NCBI GenBank assembly: GCA_028690885.1
Contig: JAQVAJ010000035.1
Span: 1-9,249 of the forward strand
Length of the DNA stretch: 9,249 nucleotides
Reading direction: 5' to 3'
Source: Clostridia bacterium
GTDB taxonomy: Bacteria; Bacillota; Clostridia; DUPQ01
The notes beneath the pieces are model-generated. The model was not told where the DNA came from. It worked only from the letters and a program-made list of their open reading frames with translations, and did no database searches. Position numbers and translations under genes: made by a program. Of the stretch, positions 1 through 6,396 are shown one piece after another (position 1 is the stretch's first letter; the number at the start of each line of letters is the position of its first letter).

Positions 1-149
1 TCAGCAGATATTTTAAGGATCTGAATGGAAAGAAAAAAGCATATGTAAACAAAGATGTTAAGAAGTTAAGGATCTATGACAGAGCACTATTAACATCAGA
101 GGTAATTTCTAACAGAAGAGGATATATTAATAAAGGCATTTTAAAATAG
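1..149 (+). CDS. C-terminal end of a LamG/concanavalin A-like lectin-fold protein (5' partial)
   Basis: Only the last 48 residues are present, in the frame whose first full codon is at position 3, ending at TAG 147-149. The tail contains LRIYDRALLTSEV. This resembles the closing beta-strand motif (V-R-I-Y-N-R-A-L-x-x-x-E-I) of LamG/pentraxin-like concanavalin A-fold domains, which are common in secreted clostridial carbohydrate- or surface-binding proteins. The preceding stretch, rich in Lys and Tyr, fits the loop before that strand. The stop codon overlaps the ribosome binding site of the next gene, so the two are probably co-transcribed. The rest of the protein, including any signal peptide or catalytic domain, lies outside the window, so its substrate cannot be stated. 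The family call rests on one short motif. Confidence 0.6.
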   Translation, partial: SRYFKDLNGKKKAYVNKDVKKLRIYDRALLTSEVISNRRGYINKGILK

Positions 150-162
150 AGGAGACATAGAT

Positions 163-1128
163 ATGAAAAAACCAATAGACATAGTCGAAAAGGTAATGAT
201 TAACGGTATAGAGCAGAAGATTCATGTAATCGGAACAGATATTAACAATCCTCTTATTCTTTTCATCCACGGAGGACCTGGCGTAGTAAACAGGCACAAT
301 GTATCGAAATACATGTCAGGCATAACTGACAAAGTGACAATAGTCGGTTGGGACCAAAGAGGTACAGGCGGAAGCTATAAAGGGGCCAAGAAAGAGGATA
401 TGAATGTGGATACTTTTGTAGAAGATGCAAGGGAACTGACGGAATATCTTTGTAAAAAATTCAATAAGGATAAGATATACATACAAGGACATTCCTGGGG
501 GTCATGTGTAGGCACTTTGTTAGCATACAAATATCCAGAGAATATAAAAGCATATTTTGGGCAGGGACAGCTTGTAAACGGCATTAAGAACGAGGAAATG
601 AGCTATGATTATGTAATGGAAAAAGCGAAAGCTGCTGGTGATGAGAAAGATGTCCAGAAGCTTTTGGAAATAAAAAGACCTGTAAAAGGACTTTATGTAA
701 ACAACCCGATAAAAGATCTTACAGCACAAAGACAGCTTTTGAATAAATACGGAGGAGCAGCAGTTAAATGTTCTTCAATGTGGAAAAGCACTATTAGTCC
801 GATACTTTTTTCATCAGAATATACATTGTCTGACATAATAGGAGTTTTAAAAGGTTACAGCTTTTCTTTAAAGCACATGTGGGAAGAAGTAATTAAACTG
901 GACTTTGCCAAAGACTGCACAAGGTTTTCTATACCTATGTTTTATCTTATAGGGTCTTCTGACTACAATACCCCTTTTGAACTGTCATATGAATACTATA
1001 ATTCAATTGAAGCACCTGTTAAAGACTATATATGGTTTAAAGAATCAGCACACAGTCCGTTAGCTGAAGAACCAGATAAATTTGGAAAAACTCTTGTAGA
1101 AAAAATCGAACTGATAGAAGCGATGTAG
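163..1128 (+). CDS. Alpha/beta hydrolase, proline iminopeptidase-like (peptidase S33 type)
   Basis: This 321-aa protein is a complete alpha/beta hydrolase of the proline iminopeptidase (S33) type. HGGPG at residues 36-40 is the oxyanion-hole motif. DQRGTGGS (64-71) follows the next strand, as in prolyl aminopeptidases. The nucleophile elbow is GHSWGS, with Ser111. Asp267 in GSSDYNTP and His297 in ESAHSP complete the expected catalytic triad. A cap-like helical region lies between about residues 140 and 245. There is no signal peptide, so the enzyme should be cytoplasmic. Family members remove N-terminal proline or hydrolyse other small amides and esters; the substrate cannot be read from sequence. 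The start is set by GAGGAG at 149-154, 8 nt before the ATG. It lies 13 bp after the lectin-fold gene and is probably co-transcribed with it, though no functional link is evident. Confidence 0.88.
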   Translation: MKKPIDIVEKVMINGIEQKIHVIGTDINNPLILFIHGGPGVVNRHNVSKYMSGITDKVTIVGWDQRGTGGSYKGAKKEDMNVDTFVEDARELTEYLCKKFNKDKIYIQGHSWGSCVGTLLAYKYPENIKAYFGQGQLVNGIKNEEMSYDYVMEKAKAAGDEKDVQKLLEIKRPVKGLYVNNPIKDLTAQRQLLNKYGGAAVKCSSMWKSTISPILFSSEYTLSDIIGVLKGYSFSLKHMWEEVIKLDFAKDCTRFSIPMFYLIGSSDYNTPFELSYEYYNSIEAPVKDYIWFKESAHSPLAEEPDKFGKTLVEKIELIEAM

Positions 1129-1144
1129 TACATTTAAAGATAAT

Positions 1145-1176
1145 ATGTTTTTAAAACATCAATTCAATGGTAGAAT
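1145..1176 (+). promoter_or_regulatory. Candidate extended -10 promoter with palindrome over the -35 region
   Basis: TGGTAGAAT at 1168-1176 reads as an extended -10 (TGn plus a hexamer matching TATAAT at five of six positions). There is no good -35 hexamer. Instead the interrupted palindrome ATGTTTTTAAAACAT at 1145-1159 covers that region and could bind a regulator. It would drive the 1267-2887 operon from a start near 1183, leaving a leader of about 80 nt. This is inference from motif match only. Confidence 0.35.
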
Positions 1177-1183
1177 AGACAAT

Positions 1184-1209
1184 AGCTAAGAGCAAAAGCT
1201 AAAAGCAAT
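1184..1209 (+). repeat. Two tandem 13-bp repeats in the leader
   Basis: AGCTAAGAGCAAA (1184-1196) is followed directly by AGCTAAAAGCAAT (1197-1209), with 11 of 13 positions identical. They sit in the predicted untranslated leader of the 1267 operon. The function is unknown and chance similarity in A-rich sequence is possible. Confidence 0.4.
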
Positions 1210-1266
1210 GCTTTATTCAATTGTTCTTGGATATTAATCAACGTGTGTGTACAAAAAGGATAAATA

Positions 1267-1533
1267 ATGCTTATATACGGAAAGCTAATTAAAAAGAATA
1301 TGATACTGACTGAAGAAAAAGCTGAATATACTGATTCGGATATGACTTTTCAGCAGAAACTTACAAACTGTCTTATAGACATATGCAAGAAGATGGACAT
1401 ACAGGTCCCTATATGGATGAATAAGAATACTAAAGAACTGGCTAAGTTCAACAAGACATTTTTTACAGATGAGCAGTTTATGGAAAAAGTATATTTTGAC
1501 AGATTTGAAATAGAGATGAAAAGGAAGGATTAA
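1267..1533 (+). CDS. Conserved-looking small hypothetical protein, 88 aa
   Basis: This is an 88-aa protein with no signal peptide or membrane segment, and I cannot name its function. AAAGGA at 1255-1260 lies 6 nt before the ATG, which supports the start. It opens with a beta-like segment (MLIYGKLIKKN), then an acidic stretch, then a predicted helix (about residues 28-44). The C-terminal half is rich in Lys and Phe (FNKTFF, EQFMEKVYFDRFEIEM) and looks like an ordered domain rather than a spurious reading frame. It ends 2 bp before the lipoprotein gene, whose ribosome binding site lies inside its last codons, so the two are translationally coupled. By context it is a cytoplasmic partner of the lipoprotein/HD-hydrolase operon, but that says nothing firm about its role. 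Confidence 0.75.
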   Translation: MLIYGKLIKKNMILTEEKAEYTDSDMTFQQKLTNCLIDICKKMDIQVPIWMNKNTKELAKFNKTFFTDEQFMEKVYFDRFEIEMKRKD

Positions 1534-1535
1534 AT

Positions 1536-2324
1536 ATGAAGAGAAATAAGATAGTAAAAACAATAGCTCTTGCTTTATTGATAGTGATGCTTTCATCAGT
1601 CTTGTTCGGATGCAAGATGCAGATGAGCGAAGATGTATTTGTAGTTGGTAATACGCTAAAGGGATCACACAGACTTGTATATTCAATAGTAAATGAAGAA
1701 CAGGAAATTGACGGAGACCTGATATTCAAATATTCAGTTTTGGATAACGGGTTTACAAAAATGCAGACATATGCTGATTTTGAGACATGGGAGTATAGAG
1801 CACAGGTTATATTCAATACACAGACTCTTTTACCGGCTTCTTCATTCAAATCCAATATATATTATTCTGAAAAAGAAGAAGACTGGTCTGTAAATACAGA
1901 TTACACGCAGGAAAAGGCAGTTATTAAAGCGGTCCAGGAAGATGAAGTAGCTGAAAAATCGGTAGATAAACCCGTTCAATATATTGACAATGAAATGATT
2001 AATCTGACTTTAGGATTAATTACAATAGAAGAAGGCCAGAGGGTGGATATAAATGTGCTGGTCAGTGAAAGCGCAATGTTTGCTCCTTACGCAATAACCA
2101 ATGAATTGACTGAAACAATTACTGTTAATAACAAGTCATATGAGTGTGTCAAATATACAGCCAAGTATGCGGGGTTTTCGCTGTTTACAGCTAAAGAGAG
2201 CTATCTGTGGTACACAAATGATGATAACAGGATTCTTGTAAAATATGAAAGCGGTTCACAGATAATGACTTTGAAAGAAGTTATTGAAACACAGGCTGAT
2301 GACCCATGGTTATTTGAGGAATAA
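1536..2324 (+). CDS. DUF3108-like lipoprotein
   Basis: This 262-aa protein has a lipoprotein signal: charged MKRNK, a hydrophobic core (about residues 8-24) and the lipobox LFGC with the lipidated Cys at residue 26. The mature protein should be anchored on the outer face of the cell membrane. The rest is beta-rich, with repeated Tyr/Trp strands such as LIFKYSVLDNG, TWEYRAQVIF and SYLWYTNDDNRILVKYES. That pattern resembles DUF3108-type beta-structured envelope proteins, whose biochemical function is unknown. It is the middle gene of a tight operon: the upstream gene stops 2 bp before its ATG, AAGGAAGG (1521-1528) is its ribosome binding site, and its TAA shares one base with the next gene's ATG. 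The lipoprotein call is firm; the family assignment is tentative. Confidence 0.8.
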   Translation: MKRNKIVKTIALALLIVMLSSVLFGCKMQMSEDVFVVGNTLKGSHRLVYSIVNEEQEIDGDLIFKYSVLDNGFTKMQTYADFETWEYRAQVIFNTQTLLPASSFKSNIYYSEKEEDWSVNTDYTQEKAVIKAVQEDEVAEKSVDKPVQYIDNEMINLTLGLITIEEGQRVDINVLVSESAMFAPYAITNELTETITVNNKSYECVKYTAKYAGFSLFTAKESYLWYTNDDNRILVKYESGSQIMTLKEVIETQADDPWLFEE

Positions 2325-2887
2325 TGAAACCTGATAAATTTTTAGAATGGCTACATGTTATTGAGAAGATGAAATGCAATTTTCGACATTCAAAGACATC
2401 CTGTAAAAGAGATGAATCTGTAGCAGAGCACTCATACCGCCTTATACTCATGGCATATGTATTAAAGGATATGATACCTGATGTGGACATGAGCAAGGTA
2501 GTTGAAATGTGCATAGTTCATGATATAGGCGAAGCTATAACAGGAGATATTCCTTCTTTTGAGAAAACTAAAAAACATGAGGAAACGGAAATGAAGGAAG
2601 TTCTGGAGTTTATACAAAAGCTTCCTAAAGAGAGATATCTTCACATTAAAAGTCTTTTTGAAGAAATGGAACAAAAGAAGACAAAGGAAGCAAAAGTCTT
2701 TAAAGCATTGGATAAGATGGAAGCTGTTATACAGCACAATGAAGCAGATATATCTACATGGCTGGATATCGAGTATGATCTTCAGAAAACCTATGGTATA
2801 GAAGAAGCAGAACCTTTTGAATTCTTAAAAGATCTAAGACAACAGGTACTGAAAGATACTGATAACAAGATAGAGAACAAGAGATAA
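2324..2887 (+). CDS. HD-domain phosphohydrolase, YfbR/HDDC2-like
   Basis: This 187-aa cytoplasmic protein belongs to the HD metal-dependent phosphohydrolase superfamily and resembles YfbR/HDDC2 5'-deoxynucleotidases. The metal-binding set is visible in order: His36 in ESVAEHS, His66-Asp67 in IVHDIGEAITGDIP, and Asp130 in KALDKMEAVIQ. The GEAITGDIP stretch after HD, with Glu70 and Asp75, is characteristic of this subgroup. The length (about 190-200 aa) is normal for the family. Characterised relatives remove phosphate from deoxynucleoside monophosphates; the actual substrate here is inferred from family only. The ATG overlaps the preceding lipoprotein stop by one base, with GAGGA (2316-2320) only 3 nt upstream, so translation is probably coupled. 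It is the last gene of the operon, and a strong terminator follows about 75 bp later. Confidence 0.85.
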   Translation: MKPDKFLEWLHVIEKMKCNFRHSKTSCKRDESVAEHSYRLILMAYVLKDMIPDVDMSKVVEMCIVHDIGEAITGDIPSFEKTKKHEETEMKEVLEFIQKLPKERYLHIKSLFEEMEQKKTKEAKVFKALDKMEAVIQHNEADISTWLDIEYDLQKTYGIEEAEPFEFLKDLRQQVLKDTDNKIENKR

Positions 2888-2962
2888 TAACATATAGATT
2901 ATATGAATAAATTCAATTAGGCTGATCGTTCAGGTAATAAGATATATAAGTTCAAAGATAAT

Positions 2963-2994
2963 CCGGCAAATATCGTATTTGCCGGTTATTTATT
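2963..2994 (+). terminator. Intrinsic terminator after the HD-domain gene
   Basis: A perfect 10-bp stem, CCGGCAAATA (2963-2972) with TATTTGCCGG (2976-2985), has a 3-nt TCG loop. A T-rich stretch, TTATTTATT (2986-2994), follows. It closes the 1267-2887 operon and separates it from the AT-rich island downstream. Confidence 0.9.
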
Positions 2995-3032
2995 GAAATA
3001 AAGTACAATACTGCTTTAACCTGCAAAATATG

Positions 3033-3066
3033 TGATATAATAAATTAGTATTAATAAATATTTTTA
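3033..3066 (+). repeat. 34-bp direct repeat, copy 1, with extended -10
   Basis: This is identical over 34 bp to 3094-3127, with a period of 61 bp. Each copy begins TGATATAAT, an extended -10 box (TG at 3033-3034, TATAAT at 3036-3041), and continues into an AT-rich tail. Copy 1 has no convincing -35 hexamer. The sequence between the copies also shows weak similarity to the sequence before copy 1, which suggests an older tandem duplication of a whole unit of about 61 bp. Confidence 0.9.
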
Positions 3067-3073
3067 TAGGTAC

Positions 3074-3102
3074 TTGTATTTTGAACAAATTCATGATATA
3101 AT
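3074..3102 (+). promoter_or_regulatory. Candidate promoter P2 for the RHS-hydrolase gene
   Basis: TTGTAT (3074-3079) and TATAAT (3097-3102) are separated by 17 bp, with TG at 3094-3095 making an extended -10. The -10 is perfect; the -35 matches TTGACA at only three positions. Transcription would start near 3109, leaving a leader of about 55 nt. A duplicate upstream -10 at 3036-3041 could act as a second promoter, P1. Confidence 0.6.
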
Positions 3103-3127
3103 AAATTAGTATTAATAAATATTTTTA
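3094..3127 (+). repeat. 34-bp direct repeat, copy 2, with extended -10
   Basis: This is the second exact copy of the element at 3033-3066. It ends about 36 bp before the RHS-hydrolase start codon. The GTATTTT stretch after it (3132-3138) resembles the GTATTTT that follows copy 1 (3076-3082) and may be the remnant of a third unit. Confidence 0.9.
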
Positions 3128-3163
3128 AGCAAGTATTTTATCCTAAAAAAATGGGAGGAAAAA

Positions 3164-4534
3164 ATGAAAAAAAGAAGTATGCTATTATCTCTAGTAGTAT
3201 TATGTGTTTTAATTGCCTCGAGTGTTGTAATTCAAGGATTTGCTACTGAAAGCAAATTATATGATAATGTAATTGTAAAAACAGATGAATACAATAATAT
3301 TACATTGATATGGGAAAAAACAAATAGTTTAAAAACCAAATCTTATGATAAATCATACATAAATTTATATGAAGTGTTAAAAGAAGTGGAAGTAAATAAT
3401 AAAACTTACATATATGATTATAATGAATCAAACAATAGAATATCGAAAAAAAGAGATAATGAAATAATTGCTAGATATGAGTATGATAATAATTTGTTAA
3501 TAAAAGAAATATCAGGTAATTATACTTTAGAATATTTTTATAATGAAACCTATGAGTTAACTGGATTTATATATAACGATTCTAAGTATTATTATATAAA
3601 AGATGAAAATAATAATATAATTGGTATAAATGACAGTAAGGGAAACACCATTTATGAATATATTTATGATGATAATAATAGATTTGTCAATGATATTGAC
3701 CGTAATGCTATTGAAAGCATAAATGATTACATAGGTAGCATTAATAAGTTTAGATACAATTCCTATTATTATGATGAAGAAACAGGTTATTGTTATAATG
3801 GATTGTTCTATTACGATATTATAAATGGTAGATTAAGTGTTAGAGAAAAAGATAACAAAGTTCCAGGTTTAGACGATATAGTTAATAAATATGCAAATGA
3901 CATAAAGAATTGGCAAGATACAGAATTAATCGTAGCAAATTGGCATAATGATTTAATGAATGATCCTGATTATGGCATAGATTTACGTAATGCAGGTAAT
4001 ATTCCATGGTATAGTGGATTAGAGGATATCGAAGTTGTTTCAAGAGTCTTATATGGTGAGAATACAGCTAATTATTATGATCAAACTTGTGTTATGTGGG
4101 TATTTTATAATAGATATAATAAGCCAAATTATCCAAATACATATTATGGAGTCGTAACACAAGAAAATCAGTTTTCAGGAATAAATACTGGTTCAGCAAA
4201 ATATCCCTCCTACATTTCAGGATTTAGTAATGCAACTTATTTAGCTTGTTTAATAAGTACTACGAACAATCTATCGGAAATATCCACAATTGACTATAGA
4301 CCACCATGGATGACAGCAAATTACATATTTTTTAGAGGTTTGAATGCAATATATGCTGATAATAGATTGAGAGATTACAATGGTCAATTACAGTTATTAA
4401 ATGGGACTACTTGGGTAGATATCTATGATGCATATATAATAACAACTACAGGAACGTCTTATTTAATTGATGAAGTATCTGATGGTTTGCCTTACTCTAA
4501 TACTTTACTCAATAATTTATTTTATGTTCAATAG
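3164..4534 (+). CDS. Small secreted RHS/YD-repeat protein with SleB-like cell-wall-hydrolase C-terminus
   Basis: This 456-aa protein has three parts. An N-terminal export signal (MKKRS, hydrophobic core about 6-24, likely cleavage near GFA-TES) is followed by degenerate YD repeats at about 82-140. An RHS-associated core spans about 143-224: YYYIKDENNNIIGI is the usual hinge, and residues 190-224 match the Firmicute pattern FRYxxYYYDxETGxYY...YYDxxxGR, with Tyr-Asp 217-218 and Gly-Arg 222-223. The C-terminal part, about 285-395, resembles the SleB/CwlJ Hydrolase_2 fold: SRVLYGEN with Glu299 as candidate catalytic acid, then YNRYNKPNYPNTYYGVV and QENQFSG. Such enzymes cleave the glycan strands of peptidoglycan. 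RHS proteins are usually over 1000 aa, so this is a miniature. GGGAGG at 3153-3158 fixes the start. The gene is very AT-rich, most of all in the RHS part. Architecture is fairly secure; toxin use is only inferred. Confidence 0.75.
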   Translation: MKKRSMLLSLVVLCVLIASSVVIQGFATESKLYDNVIVKTDEYNNITLIWEKTNSLKTKSYDKSYINLYEVLKEVEVNNKTYIYDYNESNNRISKKRDNEIIARYEYDNNLLIKEISGNYTLEYFYNETYELTGFIYNDSKYYYIKDENNNIIGINDSKGNTIYEYIYDDNNRFVNDIDRNAIESINDYIGSINKFRYNSYYYDEETGYCYNGLFYYDIINGRLSVREKDNKVPGLDDIVNKYANDIKNWQDTELIVANWHNDLMNDPDYGIDLRNAGNIPWYSGLEDIEVVSRVLYGENTANYYDQTCVMWVFYNRYNKPNYPNTYYGVVTQENQFSGINTGSAKYPSYISGFSNATYLACLISTTNNLSEISTIDYRPPWMTANYIFFRGLNAIYADNRLRDYNGQLQLLNGTTWVDIYDAYIITTTGTSYLIDEVSDGLPYSNTLLNNLFYVQ

Positions 4535-4565
4535 AATTTAGTTTAAAGAAAAGAAGGTGTAGATA

Positions 4566-6149
4566 ATGATTTTTAAAAATAAAAGGAATATTATTCTGTT
4601 AATACTCATATTTATTACAGTATTAATCATATCATCATGTTCGATAAAGAAAGAAAATCCGAATGTCATAAATCTATCTGGTAAATTGGATTTTGATTTT
4701 AAAATTTATTATGAAGGAATAGACGAATTTTCAAACTATACCAATTTGCATTTTGAATATGACGGTATAAAAACTGAAGTATTTCAAAGTATGAAATTAA
4801 ATATAGATATAAATGGTCTTCCTGTTGTAATAAAAGAAGACATTGACCTTGATGGCAAGTATGAATTAGTAATATATTTACTGGAAAAACAAAGGCAGTA
4901 TTATAAGGAAAAAATATATTTTCTAAACTATGACAACGGAAGTGGATTATCGCTGGAGCAGATAAATCAAAAATTAAGAAAAGACGAAGAGTTAGAAATA
5001 AAGCCTCTTCTTGTAAAAGACGCATTTGAAAATGAAAATATAGGTTTATCTTTTATAAAAAGAAAAAAAGATAGCATTGAAGTAAATTCAGATGGTAATA
5101 AAGCTTTTAAGCTTGTTGAAGACATATCAAAAGAAGATAACAATATTACAGTAGAAATATATGAAGATGATATTATCAAGAAAATAAACTATATTAATAA
5201 TGAAAACCTGCCATCAGCTGTATTTGATGCAAAGAAAGACTTTATCGATAACAATACAGAATTAATTAGAATAACCAAAAACGAAAAAGGTCTGCTTATA
5301 AACACTCAAGGCTCATATTTAATTGATTATAAAGATGTAAATAACGACAATACTGAAGATATAATTTTTATTTGCGACACAAGAGAAAACAAGATTTTAA
5401 ATGACAATGTGTATTATTTAAATGGTATTGATCTTGAAAGGAAATATATTTATGTTAATGAATTGTCTATATTGCCAAATGACTATCCTCTGCATCTGAT
5501 AAATTTATACTCTGTTGTAGAACCTGGAGAACGAATGATTTTAGCTTTAAGAAATGATGAAACATTTTATTTAACTGATAAAATAGCAGGCGCAAGTATA
5601 GTAGTTCGAGTAAAAGATTTTAATGATGATGGGGAAAATGAAATTGCAATTATAAACGATCCAAGATATACATTTGGAAGAGAAAGATTTGTGTATATAT
5701 ATAAAGAGAAATACTTTGAAAAAATCCCATTTTCTACAGATTCAATTTTCGACATTGTAGAAAGTTTATTTGAGTATAGTATTGAATATATAGAAGATGG
5801 ACAAGCTTGTCTTGCAACTATAAAAGATAAAAAGAATAATGATCAAATAGTAATAAAGATATCATCTGATGTGGCAAAACCTAATTTCGAATTTGTTTAC
5901 CATGAATCCATAGTTTCAAATATTGTGAATAATGGAATTAATGAAATAATTTCGCTTTGTGTAATAAATACAGAGAACTGGAGATTTGTTACAATATTAG
6001 ATATTGAAGTAATATATGAAATGCAAAACAATGAATTTGTCGTAAAAGATATAAAAAATACATTAATAAGTGATTTATCTGTAGTATACGGTTTTGATGA
6101 ATACAAATTTGAAATAATAGAAAACAGTATTATAGATACCAATCCTTAA
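4566..6149 (+). CDS. Lipoprotein with FG-GAP/EF-hand-like Asp loops; candidate partner of the RHS-hydrolase
   Basis: This 527-aa protein starts with a lipoprotein signal: Lys-rich MIFKNKRN, a hydrophobic core to about residue 22, then lipobox ISSC with Cys25. It should sit on the outer face of the membrane. The mature part is beta-rich. It carries three Asp/Asn-rich loops, each followed by a hydrophobic strand: DIDLDGKYELVI (92-103), DVNNDNTEDIIF (257-268) and DFNDDGENEIAI (351-362). A decayed fourth may be NNGINEIISL (455-464). These resemble calcium-binding loops of FG-GAP/VCBS beta-propeller repeats, so a partial propeller is plausible. I do not recognise the protein as a whole. AGAAGGTG (4552-4559) supports the start. 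It lies 31 bp after the RHS-hydrolase gene with no terminator between, so they form an operon. An immunity, inhibitor or substrate-binding role is possible but unproven. Confidence 0.75.
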   Translation: MIFKNKRNIILLILIFITVLIISSCSIKKENPNVINLSGKLDFDFKIYYEGIDEFSNYTNLHFEYDGIKTEVFQSMKLNIDINGLPVVIKEDIDLDGKYELVIYLLEKQRQYYKEKIYFLNYDNGSGLSLEQINQKLRKDEELEIKPLLVKDAFENENIGLSFIKRKKDSIEVNSDGNKAFKLVEDISKEDNNITVEIYEDDIIKKINYINNENLPSAVFDAKKDFIDNNTELIRITKNEKGLLINTQGSYLIDYKDVNNDNTEDIIFICDTRENKILNDNVYYLNGIDLERKYIYVNELSILPNDYPLHLINLYSVVEPGERMILALRNDETFYLTDKIAGASIVVRVKDFNDDGENEIAIINDPRYTFGRERFVYIYKEKYFEKIPFSTDSIFDIVESLFEYSIEYIEDGQACLATIKDKKNNDQIVIKISSDVAKPNFEFVYHESIVSNIVNNGINEIISLCVINTENWRFVTILDIEVIYEMQNNEFVVKDIKNTLISDLSVVYGFDEYKFEIIENSIIDTNP

Positions 6150-6175
6150 AGCCAGACAATTGCTCTTGGTTTTTA
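6148..6175 (+). terminator. Weak candidate intrinsic terminator after the lipoprotein gene
   Basis: AAAGCCAGA (6148-6156) can pair with TCTTGGTTT (6164-6172), allowing one bulge and a G-T pair, around the loop CAATTGC. A run TTTTTATTTAATTATTT follows from about 6170. The stem is weaker than the one at 2963, but position and T-tract fit the end of the two-gene operon. A second poor hairpin, CAAAG/CTTTG at 6197-6221 with a T-run after it, might help. Confidence 0.45.
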
Positions 6176-6327
6176 TTTAATTATTTGTCCACTTTACAAA
6201 GGTCAGTACATATAGTCTTTGCTGTTTTTTATTGAATAATATTTATGGAGTATTATTTGCATCCTGTTGCGAGTAAAGAACAGTAAATTAGGATTTATTT
6301 TATAAGCAATGAAAAAGGTATTTAATA

Positions 6328-6356
6328 TTGACTTTCTATAAAACTTCGTAGATAAT
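6328..6356 (+). promoter_or_regulatory. Promoter for the AAA+/DUF4143 gene
   Basis: TTGACT (6328-6333) and GATAAT (6351-6356) are separated by 17 bp; each matches the sigma-A consensus at five of six positions. Transcription should begin near 6363, about 34 nt before the ATG at 6397. The longer reading-frame start at 6355 lies inside this -10 box, which argues against its use. Confidence 0.7.
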
Positions 6357-6369
6357 GGAATTGAATTCC
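6357..6369 (+). promoter_or_regulatory. Operator-like palindrome at the predicted transcription start
   Basis: GGAATTGAATTCC is a perfect 6-bp-arm palindrome around one central G, directly after the -10 box and over the predicted start site. Two copies of CGAAAAT (6369-6375 and 6378-6384) follow before the ribosome binding site. The position suits a repressor site; no regulator is known from this window. Confidence 0.35.
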
Positions 6370-6384
6370 GAAAATCTCGAAAAT

Positions 6385-6390
6385 AAGGAG
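6385..6390 (+). promoter_or_regulatory. Ribosome binding site that fixes the AAA+ ATPase start
   Basis: AAGGAG lies 6 nt before ATG 6397. The upstream in-frame ATG at 6355 has no such site, so translation should begin at 6397. Confidence 0.85.
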
Positions 6391-6396
6391 TCAACA

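Noticed and set aside
1285..1855. Open frames on the - strand opposite the small hypothetical and the lipoprotein genes (and likewise at 375-729, 2281-2737, 4699-5179, 5567-6142, 7588-7905 and 8209-8454).
   Set aside because: They lie antisense to well-supported + strand genes and show no recognisable domains. They are compositional shadows in AT-rich DNA.
3081..3102. TTGAAC at 3081-3086 as -35 for the TATAAT at 3097.
   Set aside because: The spacer is only 10 bp. TTGTAT at 3074 gives 17 bp, and the extended -10 reduces the need for a -35.
3094..3127. Direct repeats read as a CRISPR array or transposon ends.
   Set aside because: There are only two full copies, very AT-rich, each with a promoter -10, and no Cas or transposase gene is nearby.
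2888..3163. Possible riboswitch or small RNA gene in the 276-bp gap after the HD-domain gene.
   Set aside because: The terminator belongs to the upstream operon and the rest is the promoter duplication. I see no conserved riboswitch core.
6185..6256. Several -35/-10 look-alikes (TTGTCC, TTTACA, TATAGT, TTGAAT, TATTAT) between the lipoprotein and the DUF4143 gene.
   Set aside because: None has a spacer of 16-18 bp. The TTGACT/GATAAT pair at 6328-6356 is clearly better.
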